Shown one piece after another: positions 34,099 through 41,038 of a stretch of DNA of 64,000 bases; positions within the stretch are counted from its first letter, which is position 1; each line of letters begins with the position of its first letter. The position numbers and the translations under genes were made by a program. This DNA comes from Ramlibacter lithotrophicus. Its GTDB lineage: Bacteria > Pseudomonadota > Gammaproteobacteria > Burkholderiales > Burkholderiaceae_C. A model generated the notes under the pieces. The model saw nothing but the letters and a program-made list of their open reading frames with translations. It did not search any database and was not told where the DNA came from. The stretch lies in NCBI RefSeq assembly GCF_012184415.1, contig NZ_VTOX01000005.1, forward strand, positions 1-64,000, written 5' to 3'.

Positions 34099-35391
34099 TC
34101 AGGCGGCCTTGCGGGCAGTGATCTTGGCGACTTCCTCGTCCCAGCCGTCGGTGCGGACGTACGGGTTGGTGCGCGGCGTCGACACCATGTGCGGGTCGAT
34201 CTCGACGCCGACGCCCTCGAGGAAGTTGACGAGGCCGATGCGCTCGATCATTTCGCCGGTGCGCTCGTGTTCCAGCGCGTTCTCGGCGAAGAAGTCGATC
34301 ACCCGCTGGCCCAGGTCGACCAGCGCCGCATAGTCCTCCTCGGTCTTGAGCGGCATGAACGGCACCACCACGGTGCCCATCAGGTCGCCGATCTTCAGCG
34401 TGCGCTTGCCGCCGACCAGAATCGTGGCGCCGGTGTCGGTGCCGTGGGCCAGGGCGCCCGTCATCACGTTGATGCAGTGCATGCAGCGCACGCAGTCGCC
34501 GTTGTCGATCTCCAGGGCGTGCGTGTCGCTGACCTTGACGCTGGTGATCTTCGGGCCGGCGCGGACGTCCTTCACCTCCTTGAGCATGATCGCCTTGGTC
34601 GGGCAGCGCGTCACCACGTCGTTGACCAGTTCGTTCATGCCGTGCTTGTCGAACCACTTCCGGGCCAGCGTCTCGTCGCTGCGCATGTTGTCGCGCCAGG
34701 TGCCGATGACGGCCATGTCGGCACGCTGGATCGAGTTCATGCAGTCGTTCGGGCAGCCCGAGAACTTGAACTTGAACTTGTAGGGCAGCGCCGGGCGGTG
34801 GATGTCGTCGGTGAAGGTGTTGATCACCGTGCGGTGCGCCTTCGCCTCGTCGTAGCAGCTCTGCTCGCAGCGGGCCGCGCCGACGCAGCTCATCGACGTG
34901 CGCACCGCCGGGCCGGCGCCGCCGAGGTCGAAGCCAAGCTCGTTGATCTCGTCGAAGGCGTCCTGGACCTTGTCGGTCTTCGCGCCCTGGAACATGATGT
35001 CGCCCGATTGCCCGTGGAAGGCGATCAGGCCCGAACCGTGCCGCTCCCAGATGTCGCACATCCTGCGCAGGATGTCGCTGGTGTAGTGCATGCCCGGCGG
35101 CGGCTGCACGCGCAGGGTGTGGAACTCGGCGGCGTCGGGAAAGACCGGCTTCTCATGCTCGTCCTTCAGCTCGGTGAAGCGCGGGATCACGCCCCCGCCG
35201 TAGCCGAACACGCCGACGGTACCGCCCTTCCAGTAGCCCTTCTTGGTGCGGTACGAGGTCTCCAGCGTTCCGAGCACGTCGACCATGTAGTCCTTGTCCT
35301 GGGCCAGGCGCTTCAGGCCCGTGACGAAACTGGGCCAGGGCCCGCCCTCGAGCTGGTCGAGGTTCGGCGTCTCATGCATCTTCTTCGCCAT
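34099..35391 (-). CDS. dsrA: Reverse dissimilatory sulfite reductase alpha subunit DsrA
   Basis: 430 aa from the ATG at 35391 (AGGAG nine bases upstream). The siroheme-[4Fe-4S] ligands are Cys169 and Cys175 (SCVGAARCEQSC) with Cys213 and Cys217 (SGCPNDC). A ferredoxin insert follows (CPTKAIML and DCVRCMHCINVM). Length and motifs fit DsrA. It is first in the dsr operon, divergent from the nine-gene operon, with palindromes 106-144 bases upstream. Oxidative direction is inferred from co-encoded DsrEFH and DsrL and absence of DsrD. Confidence 0.97.
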   Translation of the reverse strand: MAKKMHETPNLDQLEGGPWPSFVTGLKRLAQDKDYMVDVLGTLETSYRTKKGYWKGGTVGVFGYGGGVIPRFTELKDEHEKPVFPDAAEFHTLRVQPPPGMHYTSDILRRMCDIWERHGSGLIAFHGQSGDIMFQGAKTDKVQDAFDEINELGFDLGGAGPAVRTSMSCVGAARCEQSCYDEAKAHRTVINTFTDDIHRPALPYKFKFKFSGCPNDCMNSIQRADMAVIGTWRDNMRSDETLARKWFDKHGMNELVNDVVTRCPTKAIMLKEVKDVRAGPKITSVKVSDTHALEIDNGDCVRCMHCINVMTGALAHGTDTGATILVGGKRTLKIGDLMGTVVVPFMPLKTEEDYAALVDLGQRVIDFFAENALEHERTGEMIERIGLVNFLEGVGVEIDPHMVSTPRTNPYVRTDGWDEEVAKITARKAA

Positions 35392-35496
35392 GTGCTTGTC
35401 TCCTGCACGTTGAAGGCACGAATGTGCTTTCGGCGGCCGCCGCGCGCCATCACCCTCGTTGGTTAGTGGCGCGAATCGGAAGGGGCAGGCGCCACC

Positions 35497-35543
35497 TACC
35501 CGGATGGCGTAGCCGGCGCTCACCCGCAGCGGGTATGGACGGG
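35497..35543. promoter_or_regulatory. Paired 15-bp TACYC palindromes plus GGGTATGGAYGGG block, shared with 17380-17446
   Basis: TACCCGGATGGCGTA (35497-35511) and CACCCGCAGCGGGTA (35521-35535) each have two 7-base half-sites around one central A. Centres are 24 bases apart. The second runs into GGGTATGGACGGG (35531-35543), which differs in one base from 17390-17402 and points toward the plus-strand genes in both places. It lies between the divergent starts of dsrA (35391) and the nine-gene operon (35583), so it could control both. The NarL-like regulator at 18678 is the natural candidate. Confidence 0.62.
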
Positions 35544-35582
35544 CAGCGGGCGCCTCGCGCTCAATGCCGGACTCGAACCGCC

Positions 35583-35798
35583 ATGAAAGCAACCCTGTCC
35601 CTCTCCAAGCTGCGCGTGCCCGTCGGCGGGCAGGAGATCGAGCTGCAGCAGGTCGACCACGAGAGCGGCGGCATGAGCCTGCTGCGCACCCGGATCCGGG
35701 AGAAGAGCCGCTTCACCGTGTTCGACATCGACCCGATCACCGCGCGGCAATGGGGCGAAGCGCTGCTCCAGTGGGCGCGTGCCCAGCCCGAGGAGTGA
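35583..35798 (+). CDS. Small conserved-looking protein, first gene of the nine-gene operon
   Basis: 71 aa, MKATLSLSKLRVPVGGQEIE onward, no cysteine, no membrane segment. Alternating strands then a C-terminal helix rich in Arg, Gln and Trp (ITARQWGEALLQWARAQPEE). No function recognised. It follows the shared palindromes by about 40 bases. Only one base separates it from the GTG of the Cas6-like gene, so the two are co-translated. The frame stays open upstream, but no better start lies there. Confidence 0.75.
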   Translation: MKATLSLSKLRVPVGGQEIELQQVDHESGGMSLLRTRIREKSRFTVFDIDPITARQWGEALLQWARAQPEE

Positions 35799-35799
35799 C

Positions 35800-36414
35800 G
35801 TGGCAGCCGTGGTCGCCGAGATGATCGACGTCGCCTTCGCGCTGGAGGGCGATGCCGTGCCGCGGGAGCACCGGTTTGCGCTCGCCGAGGCGCTGCAGGA
35901 CGCGCTGCCCTGGCTCGGCGACGAGCAGCATGCCGGCGTGCACCGGCTCAAGCTGGTGGCGAGCGGCGACGGCGCCGAAGCGCTCGTGTCGCCTCGCACC
36001 CGCCTCATGCTGCGCGTGCCGCGCGGCCGCGCCGAGGCGGTCGATGCCCTGGCCGGGGCCGAACTGTCGCTCGGCAGGCGCCGGATTCGCGCCGGCCGGT
36101 CGCAGCGGCGCGAATTGCTGCCGCACGGCACCCTGTACGCGCCGCTGGTTGCCGCGGACAGCCGCGACGAAGCGCAGTTCCTGGTCGCAGTACAGCTCGC
36201 GCTCGACGCGCTGGGCGTGCGGGCGCAGCCGGTGTGCGGCCGCTGGCAGGCGGCCGAAGCCGGCCGGCTGATCGGCTGCAGCCTGATGCTGTCGGGACTG
36301 GACCGCGACCAGTCGCTGGCACTGCTGCAACGGGGGCTCGGTCCGCACCGGCGACTCGGCTGCGGCCTGTTCGTCCCGCACCGGTCGGCGGCCGCCGTCG
36401 GCACGCCGGCCTGA
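35800..36414 (+). CDS. Cas6/Cmx6-like RNA-binding protein, no CRISPR context
   Basis: 204 aa from GTG at 35800 (GAGGAG four bases upstream). It resembles the Cas6 subfamily annotated in type I-MYXAN systems (Cmx6). The N-terminal strand-helix is VAFALEGDAVPREHRFALAEAL, followed by DALPWL. The C-terminal glycine-rich RNA-binding loop is QRGLGPHRRLGCGLFVPH (residues 178-194). Cas6 cuts CRISPR repeats in pre-crRNA, but no repeat array or other cas gene is in this window. The next gene encodes a DsrC paralogue. It may process or bind another RNA. Whether His24 or other residues retain nuclease activity cannot be judged from sequence. Confidence 0.72.
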   Translation: MAAVVAEMIDVAFALEGDAVPREHRFALAEALQDALPWLGDEQHAGVHRLKLVASGDGAEALVSPRTRLMLRVPRGRAEAVDALAGAELSLGRRRIRAGRSQRRELLPHGTLYAPLVAADSRDEAQFLVAVQLALDALGVRAQPVCGRWQAAEAGRLIGCSLMLSGLDRDQSLALLQRGLGPHRRLGCGLFVPHRSAAAVGTPA

Positions 36415-36443
36415 CGCCAGACTTTCATCCCAGGGAGAAACAC

Positions 36444-36773
36444 ATGGCATACACCGTCGATGACCACGAACTCCTCGCCGACGAGCAGGGCTTCCTGCTC
36501 GGCCCCGACTACCGCGACGAGGTGGTCGACGCGATCGCCGCCGCCGAAGGCATCACTTTGACCGCCGACCACTGGACGGTCGTCCGCTACCTGCGCGACC
36601 AGTTCCGCGAGCACGGCCACACGCCCAATTTCCGCAACATGCTCAAGGACCTGGCCGAAGTGATGCCGGGGTGCGACAGCAAGTCGCTGTACGCCCTCTT
36701 CCCGACCGGGCCCGCGAAACAAGGCGCCAAGGTCGCCGGACTGCCGCAGCCGCTCGGCAAGGGCGGCTACTGA
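36444..36773 (+). CDS. Second cysteine-less DsrC-family paralogue
   Basis: 109 aa. Full DsrC/TusE fold: LLADEQGFLLGPDYRDEVV, LTADHWTVVRYLRDQFREHG, and KSLYALFPTGPAKQGAKVAGLPQP. The two arm cysteines are replaced by Ala95 and Lys106 (PLGKGGY), so it cannot carry sulfur. Cys77 elsewhere is not in the arm. AGGGAG precedes the ATG. Such members are proposed to be regulatory. Pairing with a Cas6-like protein on an operon divergent from dsrA suggests a partner or control role, not sulfur transfer. Confidence 0.85.
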   Translation: MAYTVDDHELLADEQGFLLGPDYRDEVVDAIAAAEGITLTADHWTVVRYLRDQFREHGHTPNFRNMLKDLAEVMPGCDSKSLYALFPTGPAKQGAKVAGLPQPLGKGGY

Positions 36774-36792
36774 AACTGGAATCCGACCCCAA

Positions 36793-37440
36793 TTGAGCGC
36801 GCTGCCCACTCCCGCCACGCCGCGACTGAAGACGCACTGGTTCCGCCATGCCGGCAGCCGCGGCGCCGACCAGCAGGCCAGCGCCGCCGCGTTCATCGTC
36901 TGGCGGGTGGCGCGGCACACGCTGGACCGCACGCGCCATGCCGGCTTCGGCGTCGAGATCGGCGAGCCGTATTTCCGCTTCCTGCGCGAGGTGCTCGCGT
37001 TCCTGGTCGCCGTCGCCGACCGCATCGCCCACGCGCGGCTGGAGCCGGTGCAGCGCATCGGGTTCACCACGGCCCTGGTGCATCACCTGGCGCGCATCCT
37101 GCAGGACAGCGAGGACGACCTGATCGGTCCCGCGCCGCCGGGCGAGCCAGCCAACGGCGAGCGCTTCATCGACCTGGTGAACGAGTTGTGTGCTCACTAT
37201 GCCGAGTTCGGCGCTGACCCCACCGCCGGCGCCGGCGGCTTCCACCCCGACTTCGCGTTCCTGCGCTACCTCGGCACCCGGCTGGAGCCGGCCCTGCCGC
37301 CGCACGACCGGCGCTGGATCGTCGACCAGGTCATCGACGTGCAGGCGCCCGAGGCGGTGGCCATGTTGCGCCGGTCGCTCGCCGACCTGTTCGATCCGCC
37401 CGCGCGGGCCAGGCGCGCGGCTTCCGTGAGCGGCGACTGA
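36793..37440 (+). CDS. Helical protein of unknown function
   Basis: 215 aa if started at TTG 36793; the ribosome binding site is weak and the true start is uncertain. Mostly alpha-helical, rich in Arg, Ala and His, with no signal or membrane segment. Distinct stretches are EPYFRFLREVLAFLVAVADR, FTTALVHHLARILQDSEDDL and RWIVDQVIDVQAPEAVAMLR. The protein has one cysteine. One base separates it from the TauD-type gene. No family recognised; the conserved-looking His-His and Asp-Asp pairs could bind metal. Confidence 0.7.
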   Translation: MSALPTPATPRLKTHWFRHAGSRGADQQASAAAFIVWRVARHTLDRTRHAGFGVEIGEPYFRFLREVLAFLVAVADRIAHARLEPVQRIGFTTALVHHLARILQDSEDDLIGPAPPGEPANGERFIDLVNELCAHYAEFGADPTAGAGGFHPDFAFLRYLGTRLEPALPPHDRRWIVDQVIDVQAPEAVAMLRRSLADLFDPPARARRAASVSGD

Positions 37441-37441
37441 G

Positions 37442-38368
37442 ATGCTCGTGATCGAACCGCGTTCGCGCTGCCGGGCCGCCAATCCGTTCGACCTCGGCAA
37501 CGAAGCCGGCTACCGGCGCTGGCGCCACTGGAAGCTGGCGCTGCAGCCGCGCCAGTTGCAGGACCTGTTCGTCGACGTGCGCGATCCGCACGACCTCTCG
37601 GCCGGCGAACGCAGCGCCCTGCAGGCATGCATCGCCCGAGCCGGCGTCGCCATCTACCGCTCGCGCGTGGTGGACGACGACCCGGACCTGCCGCGCCGGC
37701 TCGGCGCGCAACTGGGCCTGCACCGCCTCGACGCCAACTGGTTGGCGCAGGAGGACGGCGTCTCCAGGATCACCGTGTCCGGCGCGAGCGACGGCCACGG
37801 CTTCATCCCGTACACCAACCATCCGATCGGCTGGCACACCGACGGCTATTACCACCCGCAGCGGCGGCGCATCCGCGGCATGGTGCTGCATTGCGTGCGG
37901 CCGGCCGCCAGCGGCGGCGAGAACGCCCTGCTGGATCACGAGCTGGCGTACATCGCACTGCGTGACCGCTCGCCTCGGCTGGTGCAGGCGCTGATGGAGC
38001 CGGATGCCATGACCATCCCGGAGCGTCGCGGCGAGGATGGCGTCGCCCGGCCCGCGCAGGGCGGTCCGGTGTTCTCCATCGACGATGACGGTTGCCTGCA
38101 CATGCGGTACACGGCGCGCACGCGCTCCATCGCCTGGAAGGACGACGAAGTCACGGCCGCGGCGGTCGCGATGCTGCGCGACGTCATGAAGCAGTCCCCC
38201 GCGGTGTGGCGGGTGCGCCTGCAACCCGGCATGGGCATGGTCGGCCACAACGTGCTGCACGAGCGCAGCGCCTTCACGGACGACCCGCGTTCGCCGCGCC
38301 TGCTGCTGCGCGCGCGCTTCCTCGACCGGGTGCAGCCCCCCACGGAGGCCTCGTGGCGCAATGGGTGA
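37442..38368 (+). CDS. TauD/TfdA-type Fe(II)/2-oxoglutarate-dependent dioxygenase
   Basis: 308 aa. Double-stranded beta-helix enzyme with the iron facial triad: His132 and Asp134 in GWHTDGYY, and distal His273 in GHNVLHERSAF, with Arg275 placed to bind 2-oxoglutarate. The N-terminal 90 residues are a less typical helical region. The family hydroxylates taurine, gamma-butyrobetaine and similar small molecules. The substrate is unknown; desulfonation of an organosulfonate would suit the sulfur context but is only a guess. It overlaps the reductase gene by 16 bases. Confidence 0.85.
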   Translation: MLVIEPRSRCRAANPFDLGNEAGYRRWRHWKLALQPRQLQDLFVDVRDPHDLSAGERSALQACIARAGVAIYRSRVVDDDPDLPRRLGAQLGLHRLDANWLAQEDGVSRITVSGASDGHGFIPYTNHPIGWHTDGYYHPQRRRIRGMVLHCVRPAASGGENALLDHELAYIALRDRSPRLVQALMEPDAMTIPERRGEDGVARPAQGGPVFSIDDDGCLHMRYTARTRSIAWKDDEVTAAAVAMLRDVMKQSPAVWRVRLQPGMGMVGHNVLHERSAFTDDPRSPRLLLRARFLDRVQPPTEASWRNG

Positions 38369-39828
38369 GCATCTGGCGCGCCGCCCAACTGGCCGGCATT
38401 CCGCGCGCGACGCTGCAGCGGCAGGTGCGCGCGGGCGAGCTCGAGGAGAACGAGGGGCTGGTGTCCACGCGCTCGCTGCTGGCGCTCTATCCGCAACTGC
38501 AACTGGAGTCGGCCGGCCTGGCCGAGCGGGTGGCGCAGATTCGCGACGAGTCGTTCGGCCGGCGCGTGCGCGAGCGCCTGCTGCCGAGCCAGGAAGTGCT
38601 GGCGCAGCGGCTGTTCCGCCAGAGCCAGGAACTGGCCGACGCCCAGCGCCACCTGCAGCGCTACCACGCGCTGGTGGTGGTCTTGCGCGACGGGATCCGG
38701 CAACGCCAGCGCGAAGCGGGTGGCGATGACCCGCGGCTCGCAGCGCTGGAGCGCGAGCTCGCCGCCGGGCTGGCGCGGGTGCTGGCCACCGAGGCGGTGG
38801 ACGCCCTGCACGTGATGGACGACATGCTCAAGCTGATCTCGGCGCACGTCACGGTGCGACCCAGCGGCCGCCAGTTTGTGGTCGAAGGCCACGACACGCT
38901 GCTGCAGGCGGCACTGCGCGCCGGGGTGAACATCAATTACGGCTGTGGCAACGGCAGCTGCGGCATGTGCAAGGTCCGGGTCATCGCCGGCGAGGTGGCG
39001 CGCACCGGCCACAGCGACTACGCGCTGTCCGAGGCCGAGCGCAGCCAGGGCCATGTGCTGGCCTGCACCCACACCGCCGCCAGCAGCGAGCTCACGATCG
39101 AGACGCTGGAGGCGGGCGGGCCGGCCGACATCCCGCTGCAGCACATCACCGCGACGGTGCGGGCGCTGCGCGAGCTGGCGCCGGACATCTTGCACCTGCA
39201 CCTGCAGACGCCGCGCACGCACCGGCTGCGCTTCCTGGCCGGGCAGTCGGTCGCGCTGGGCCTGGCCGGCGTCGACGGCGCGCCGGCCCGGCACCCGGTC
39301 GCCAGCTGCCCTTGCGACGACCGCAACCTGCACTTCTTCCTGCCGCGCGATGCGGAGGACCCCGTCGCCACCCGCCTGTTCGAGGGCGCGGTGCGGGCGG
39401 GGGACGCGATCAGCGTGTGGGGACCTTACGGCCGCTTCACTCTGGCCGAGGGCTCGCAACCGCTGGTGTTCGTCGCCTGCGACCATGGTTTCGCGCCGGT
39501 CAAGAGCCTGATCGAGCATGCGCTGTCGCTGGACGCGGCGCCGTCGATCACCTTGTTCTGGCTGGCGACCCGCGCCGGCGGGCACTTCCTCGCCAACCAG
39601 TGCCGCGCCTGGTCGGCCGCCATCGACCTGTTCGAGTACAGCCTGTTCACCGACACGGAGGCCGCCGCCGGCGCCCTGCAGGTAGCCCGCGCGATGCGCG
39701 CCGACGTGTTCCAGATCGACTGCGAGTTCCATCTCGCGGGCCCGGTCGACTTCGTGATGACGATCGCCGCGCAACTGGCCGAGGCCGGCGTGTCCGAAGG
39801 CCAGATCCACGTGGAGGTGCTGCCATGA
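38353..39828 (+). CDS. HTH-like domain / [2Fe-2S] ferredoxin / FAD-NAD reductase fusion
   Basis: 491 aa from GTG at 38353 (GGAGG upstream). Residues 1-50 resemble a MerR/excisionase helix-turn-helix (WRAAQLAGIPRATLQRQVRAGEL). Residues 55-160 are helical and probably coiled coil. A plant-type ferredoxin follows with Cys197, Cys202, Cys205 and Cys237 (YGCGNGSCGMCK ... VLACTH). The C-terminal half is an FNR-like reductase (RHPVASC, GPYGRF). Its pyridine-nucleotide loop is VACDHGFAPVKS, diverged from the usual GGTG. It likely feeds electrons to an operon partner or senses redox state through the HTH-like end. Confidence 0.82.
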   Translation: MAQWVSIWRAAQLAGIPRATLQRQVRAGELEENEGLVSTRSLLALYPQLQLESAGLAERVAQIRDESFGRRVRERLLPSQEVLAQRLFRQSQELADAQRHLQRYHALVVVLRDGIRQRQREAGGDDPRLAALERELAAGLARVLATEAVDALHVMDDMLKLISAHVTVRPSGRQFVVEGHDTLLQAALRAGVNINYGCGNGSCGMCKVRVIAGEVARTGHSDYALSEAERSQGHVLACTHTAASSELTIETLEAGGPADIPLQHITATVRALRELAPDILHLHLQTPRTHRLRFLAGQSVALGLAGVDGAPARHPVASCPCDDRNLHFFLPRDAEDPVATRLFEGAVRAGDAISVWGPYGRFTLAEGSQPLVFVACDHGFAPVKSLIEHALSLDAAPSITLFWLATRAGGHFLANQCRAWSAAIDLFEYSLFTDTEAAAGALQVARAMRADVFQIDCEFHLAGPVDFVMTIAAQLAEAGVSEGQIHVEVLP

Positions 39829-40184
39829 GTTGCCACTGCGCCAGTCCGCCGCCTTCCGAACCCCAGGCGGAGGCCGGCTGCAGCGGCGGGGAATCCTTCG
39901 CCTTGCGCGTGCTCGGCTGCGACATGGAGCCCGAGTTCCGCGAAGGCGACATCATCATCGTCGAGCCCGACGGCGCACTGAAGGACGGCAGCTTCGTGCT
40001 GGCGCGCCCCGGCGGCGAATGGACGCTGCGCCAGCTCGCGCGCACGGAGGCTGGCTGGTTCCTGCGCGCCCTGAATGCCCCGACGGCGCCCGAATTGCCG
40101 CTGGCCGACCTCTCCTGCGTGCACGGCGTGGTGATCCAGAAAGCCGTGCCCGGCCGGCGCCGACTCACCAGGAGCTACATCTGA
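39825..40184 (+). CDS. S24/LexA-type fold protein lacking the catalytic dyad
   Basis: 119 aa. FALRVLGCDMEPEFREGDIIIVEPD follows the S24 peptidase core (normally GDSM-P...GD.v.v). The nucleophile Ser is replaced by Asp33, and the Lys expected near residue 68 is Leu or Arg (WTLRQL). No N-terminal DNA-binding domain is attached, so it is not a LexA or phage repressor. A cysteine-rich N-terminus (MSCHC, GCSGG) is notable. It may be a non-catalytic binding module. It starts in the stop of the reductase gene (ATGA). Confidence 0.78.
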   Translation: MSCHCASPPPSEPQAEAGCSGGESFALRVLGCDMEPEFREGDIIIVEPDGALKDGSFVLARPGGEWTLRQLARTEAGWFLRALNAPTAPELPLADLSCVHGVVIQKAVPGRRRLTRSYI

Positions 40185-40185
40185 A

Positions 40186-40404
40186 ATGCCTTACTTCCTC
40201 TACGCCGTCCAGCCGTTCGCCCAGCTGGAACAGCTCGCCGAATGCCCCACCTTCCCCGAGGCCTCGCGCCAGGCCAAGTCGCTGCGGGCCGCGCAGCCGG
40301 CGCCGGGCGCGCGGCGAATCCGCATCGTCTTCGCCGACACGCCGCTGGCCGCGGAGGACCTGCTGCTGCAGGTGCGCGAGGCGCCCCCGGACGGCGACGA
40401 CTGA
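40186..40404 (+). CDS. Small protein of unknown function
   Basis: 72 aa, MPYFLYAVQPFAQLEQLAEC onward, with one helix containing ASRQAKSLRAAQP and an acidic C-terminus ending in VREAPPDGDD. No signal, no membrane segment, one Cys. It starts one base after the S24-like stop and its own stop overlaps the next ATG, so it is firmly in the operon. No recognised family. Confidence 0.7.
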   Translation: MPYFLYAVQPFAQLEQLAECPTFPEASRQAKSLRAAQPAPGARRIRIVFADTPLAAEDLLLQVREAPPDGDD

Positions 40405-40838
40405 TGGACGAGCACGCACCGTCCGGCGAGTGCTGCGGCAGTGCCGCCGCCTGCGTGTTCGCCAAGGCGCTGCTGGCACGGACCGCGGCCTGCGAACTCG
40501 CGCAGCGTTCGAGCCTGGGCGAGCAGGAGCTGATCGTGTGCGGCTCACCGATGGCCCGCGTGGACTGCGCCACGGTCGCGGCCCTGCTGCACGAGCGCGC
40601 CCGGTTCGCGCTGCGGCTGCCAGCGCCTGGGCGTCCCCTGATGCACGTGCACGCGCTGCGGCTGCAGTGCGGCGGCCTGGCGGCGCTGACCGAGGTCATG
40701 GGTGGCCACGCGGATGTTCACCGGCTGGTCGCCGCTGCGCACGAGCGCCGCGGCGGCCTCGCGGATCTGCCCTGGGACCGCATCGTGCCCACCGTCGCGG
40801 GCTGGCAGCCGCGGCGCCGCGCCGCGCGGCGCGAGTAG
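40404..40838 (+). CDS. Protein of unknown function, last gene of the nine-gene operon
   Basis: 144 aa. An N-terminal pair of cysteines (SGECCGSAAACVFAKALL), then CELAQ, VCGSP and VDCATVAAL, gives seven cysteines in the first 90 residues with irregular spacing. The C-terminus is Arg-rich (RRRAARRE). There is no signal peptide. The ATG overlaps the previous stop by one base. Codon use and length look coding, but no family is recognised; a metal-binding role is possible from the cysteines and the histidines at 110-130. Confidence 0.65.
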   Translation: MDEHAPSGECCGSAAACVFAKALLARTAACELAQRSSLGEQELIVCGSPMARVDCATVAALLHERARFALRLPAPGRPLMHVHALRLQCGGLAALTEVMGGHADVHRLVAAAHERRGGLADLPWDRIVPTVAGWQPRRRAARRE

Positions 40839-41038
40839 CAGCCGCGCCGTCGCAGCGGGCGCGCCACTGTCGCAGATTGAGACCAGCGCGCTCGTTCTTG
40901 TCCTTCCTCAAAAGCGTCCCGGAACGCCACACCCGTGGCCGATCGCGTCCATAAAATCGGCGCCATCTGCTCCGGGGGGCTGCACTGGCTGCCGTCGACG
41001 TACTCACCAATCCATCCCTGGCGACCGCCTTCCAGTCC

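Noticed and set aside
39825-40184. LexA- or phage-repressor-type regulator
   Set aside because: There is no DNA-binding domain, and the Ser and Lys of the dyad are missing.
35400-41000. Possible CRISPR-Cas locus, prompted by the Cas6-like gene
   Set aside because: No spaced direct repeats are seen around the gene or elsewhere in the window, and the neighbours are redox and sulfur proteins, not cas genes.
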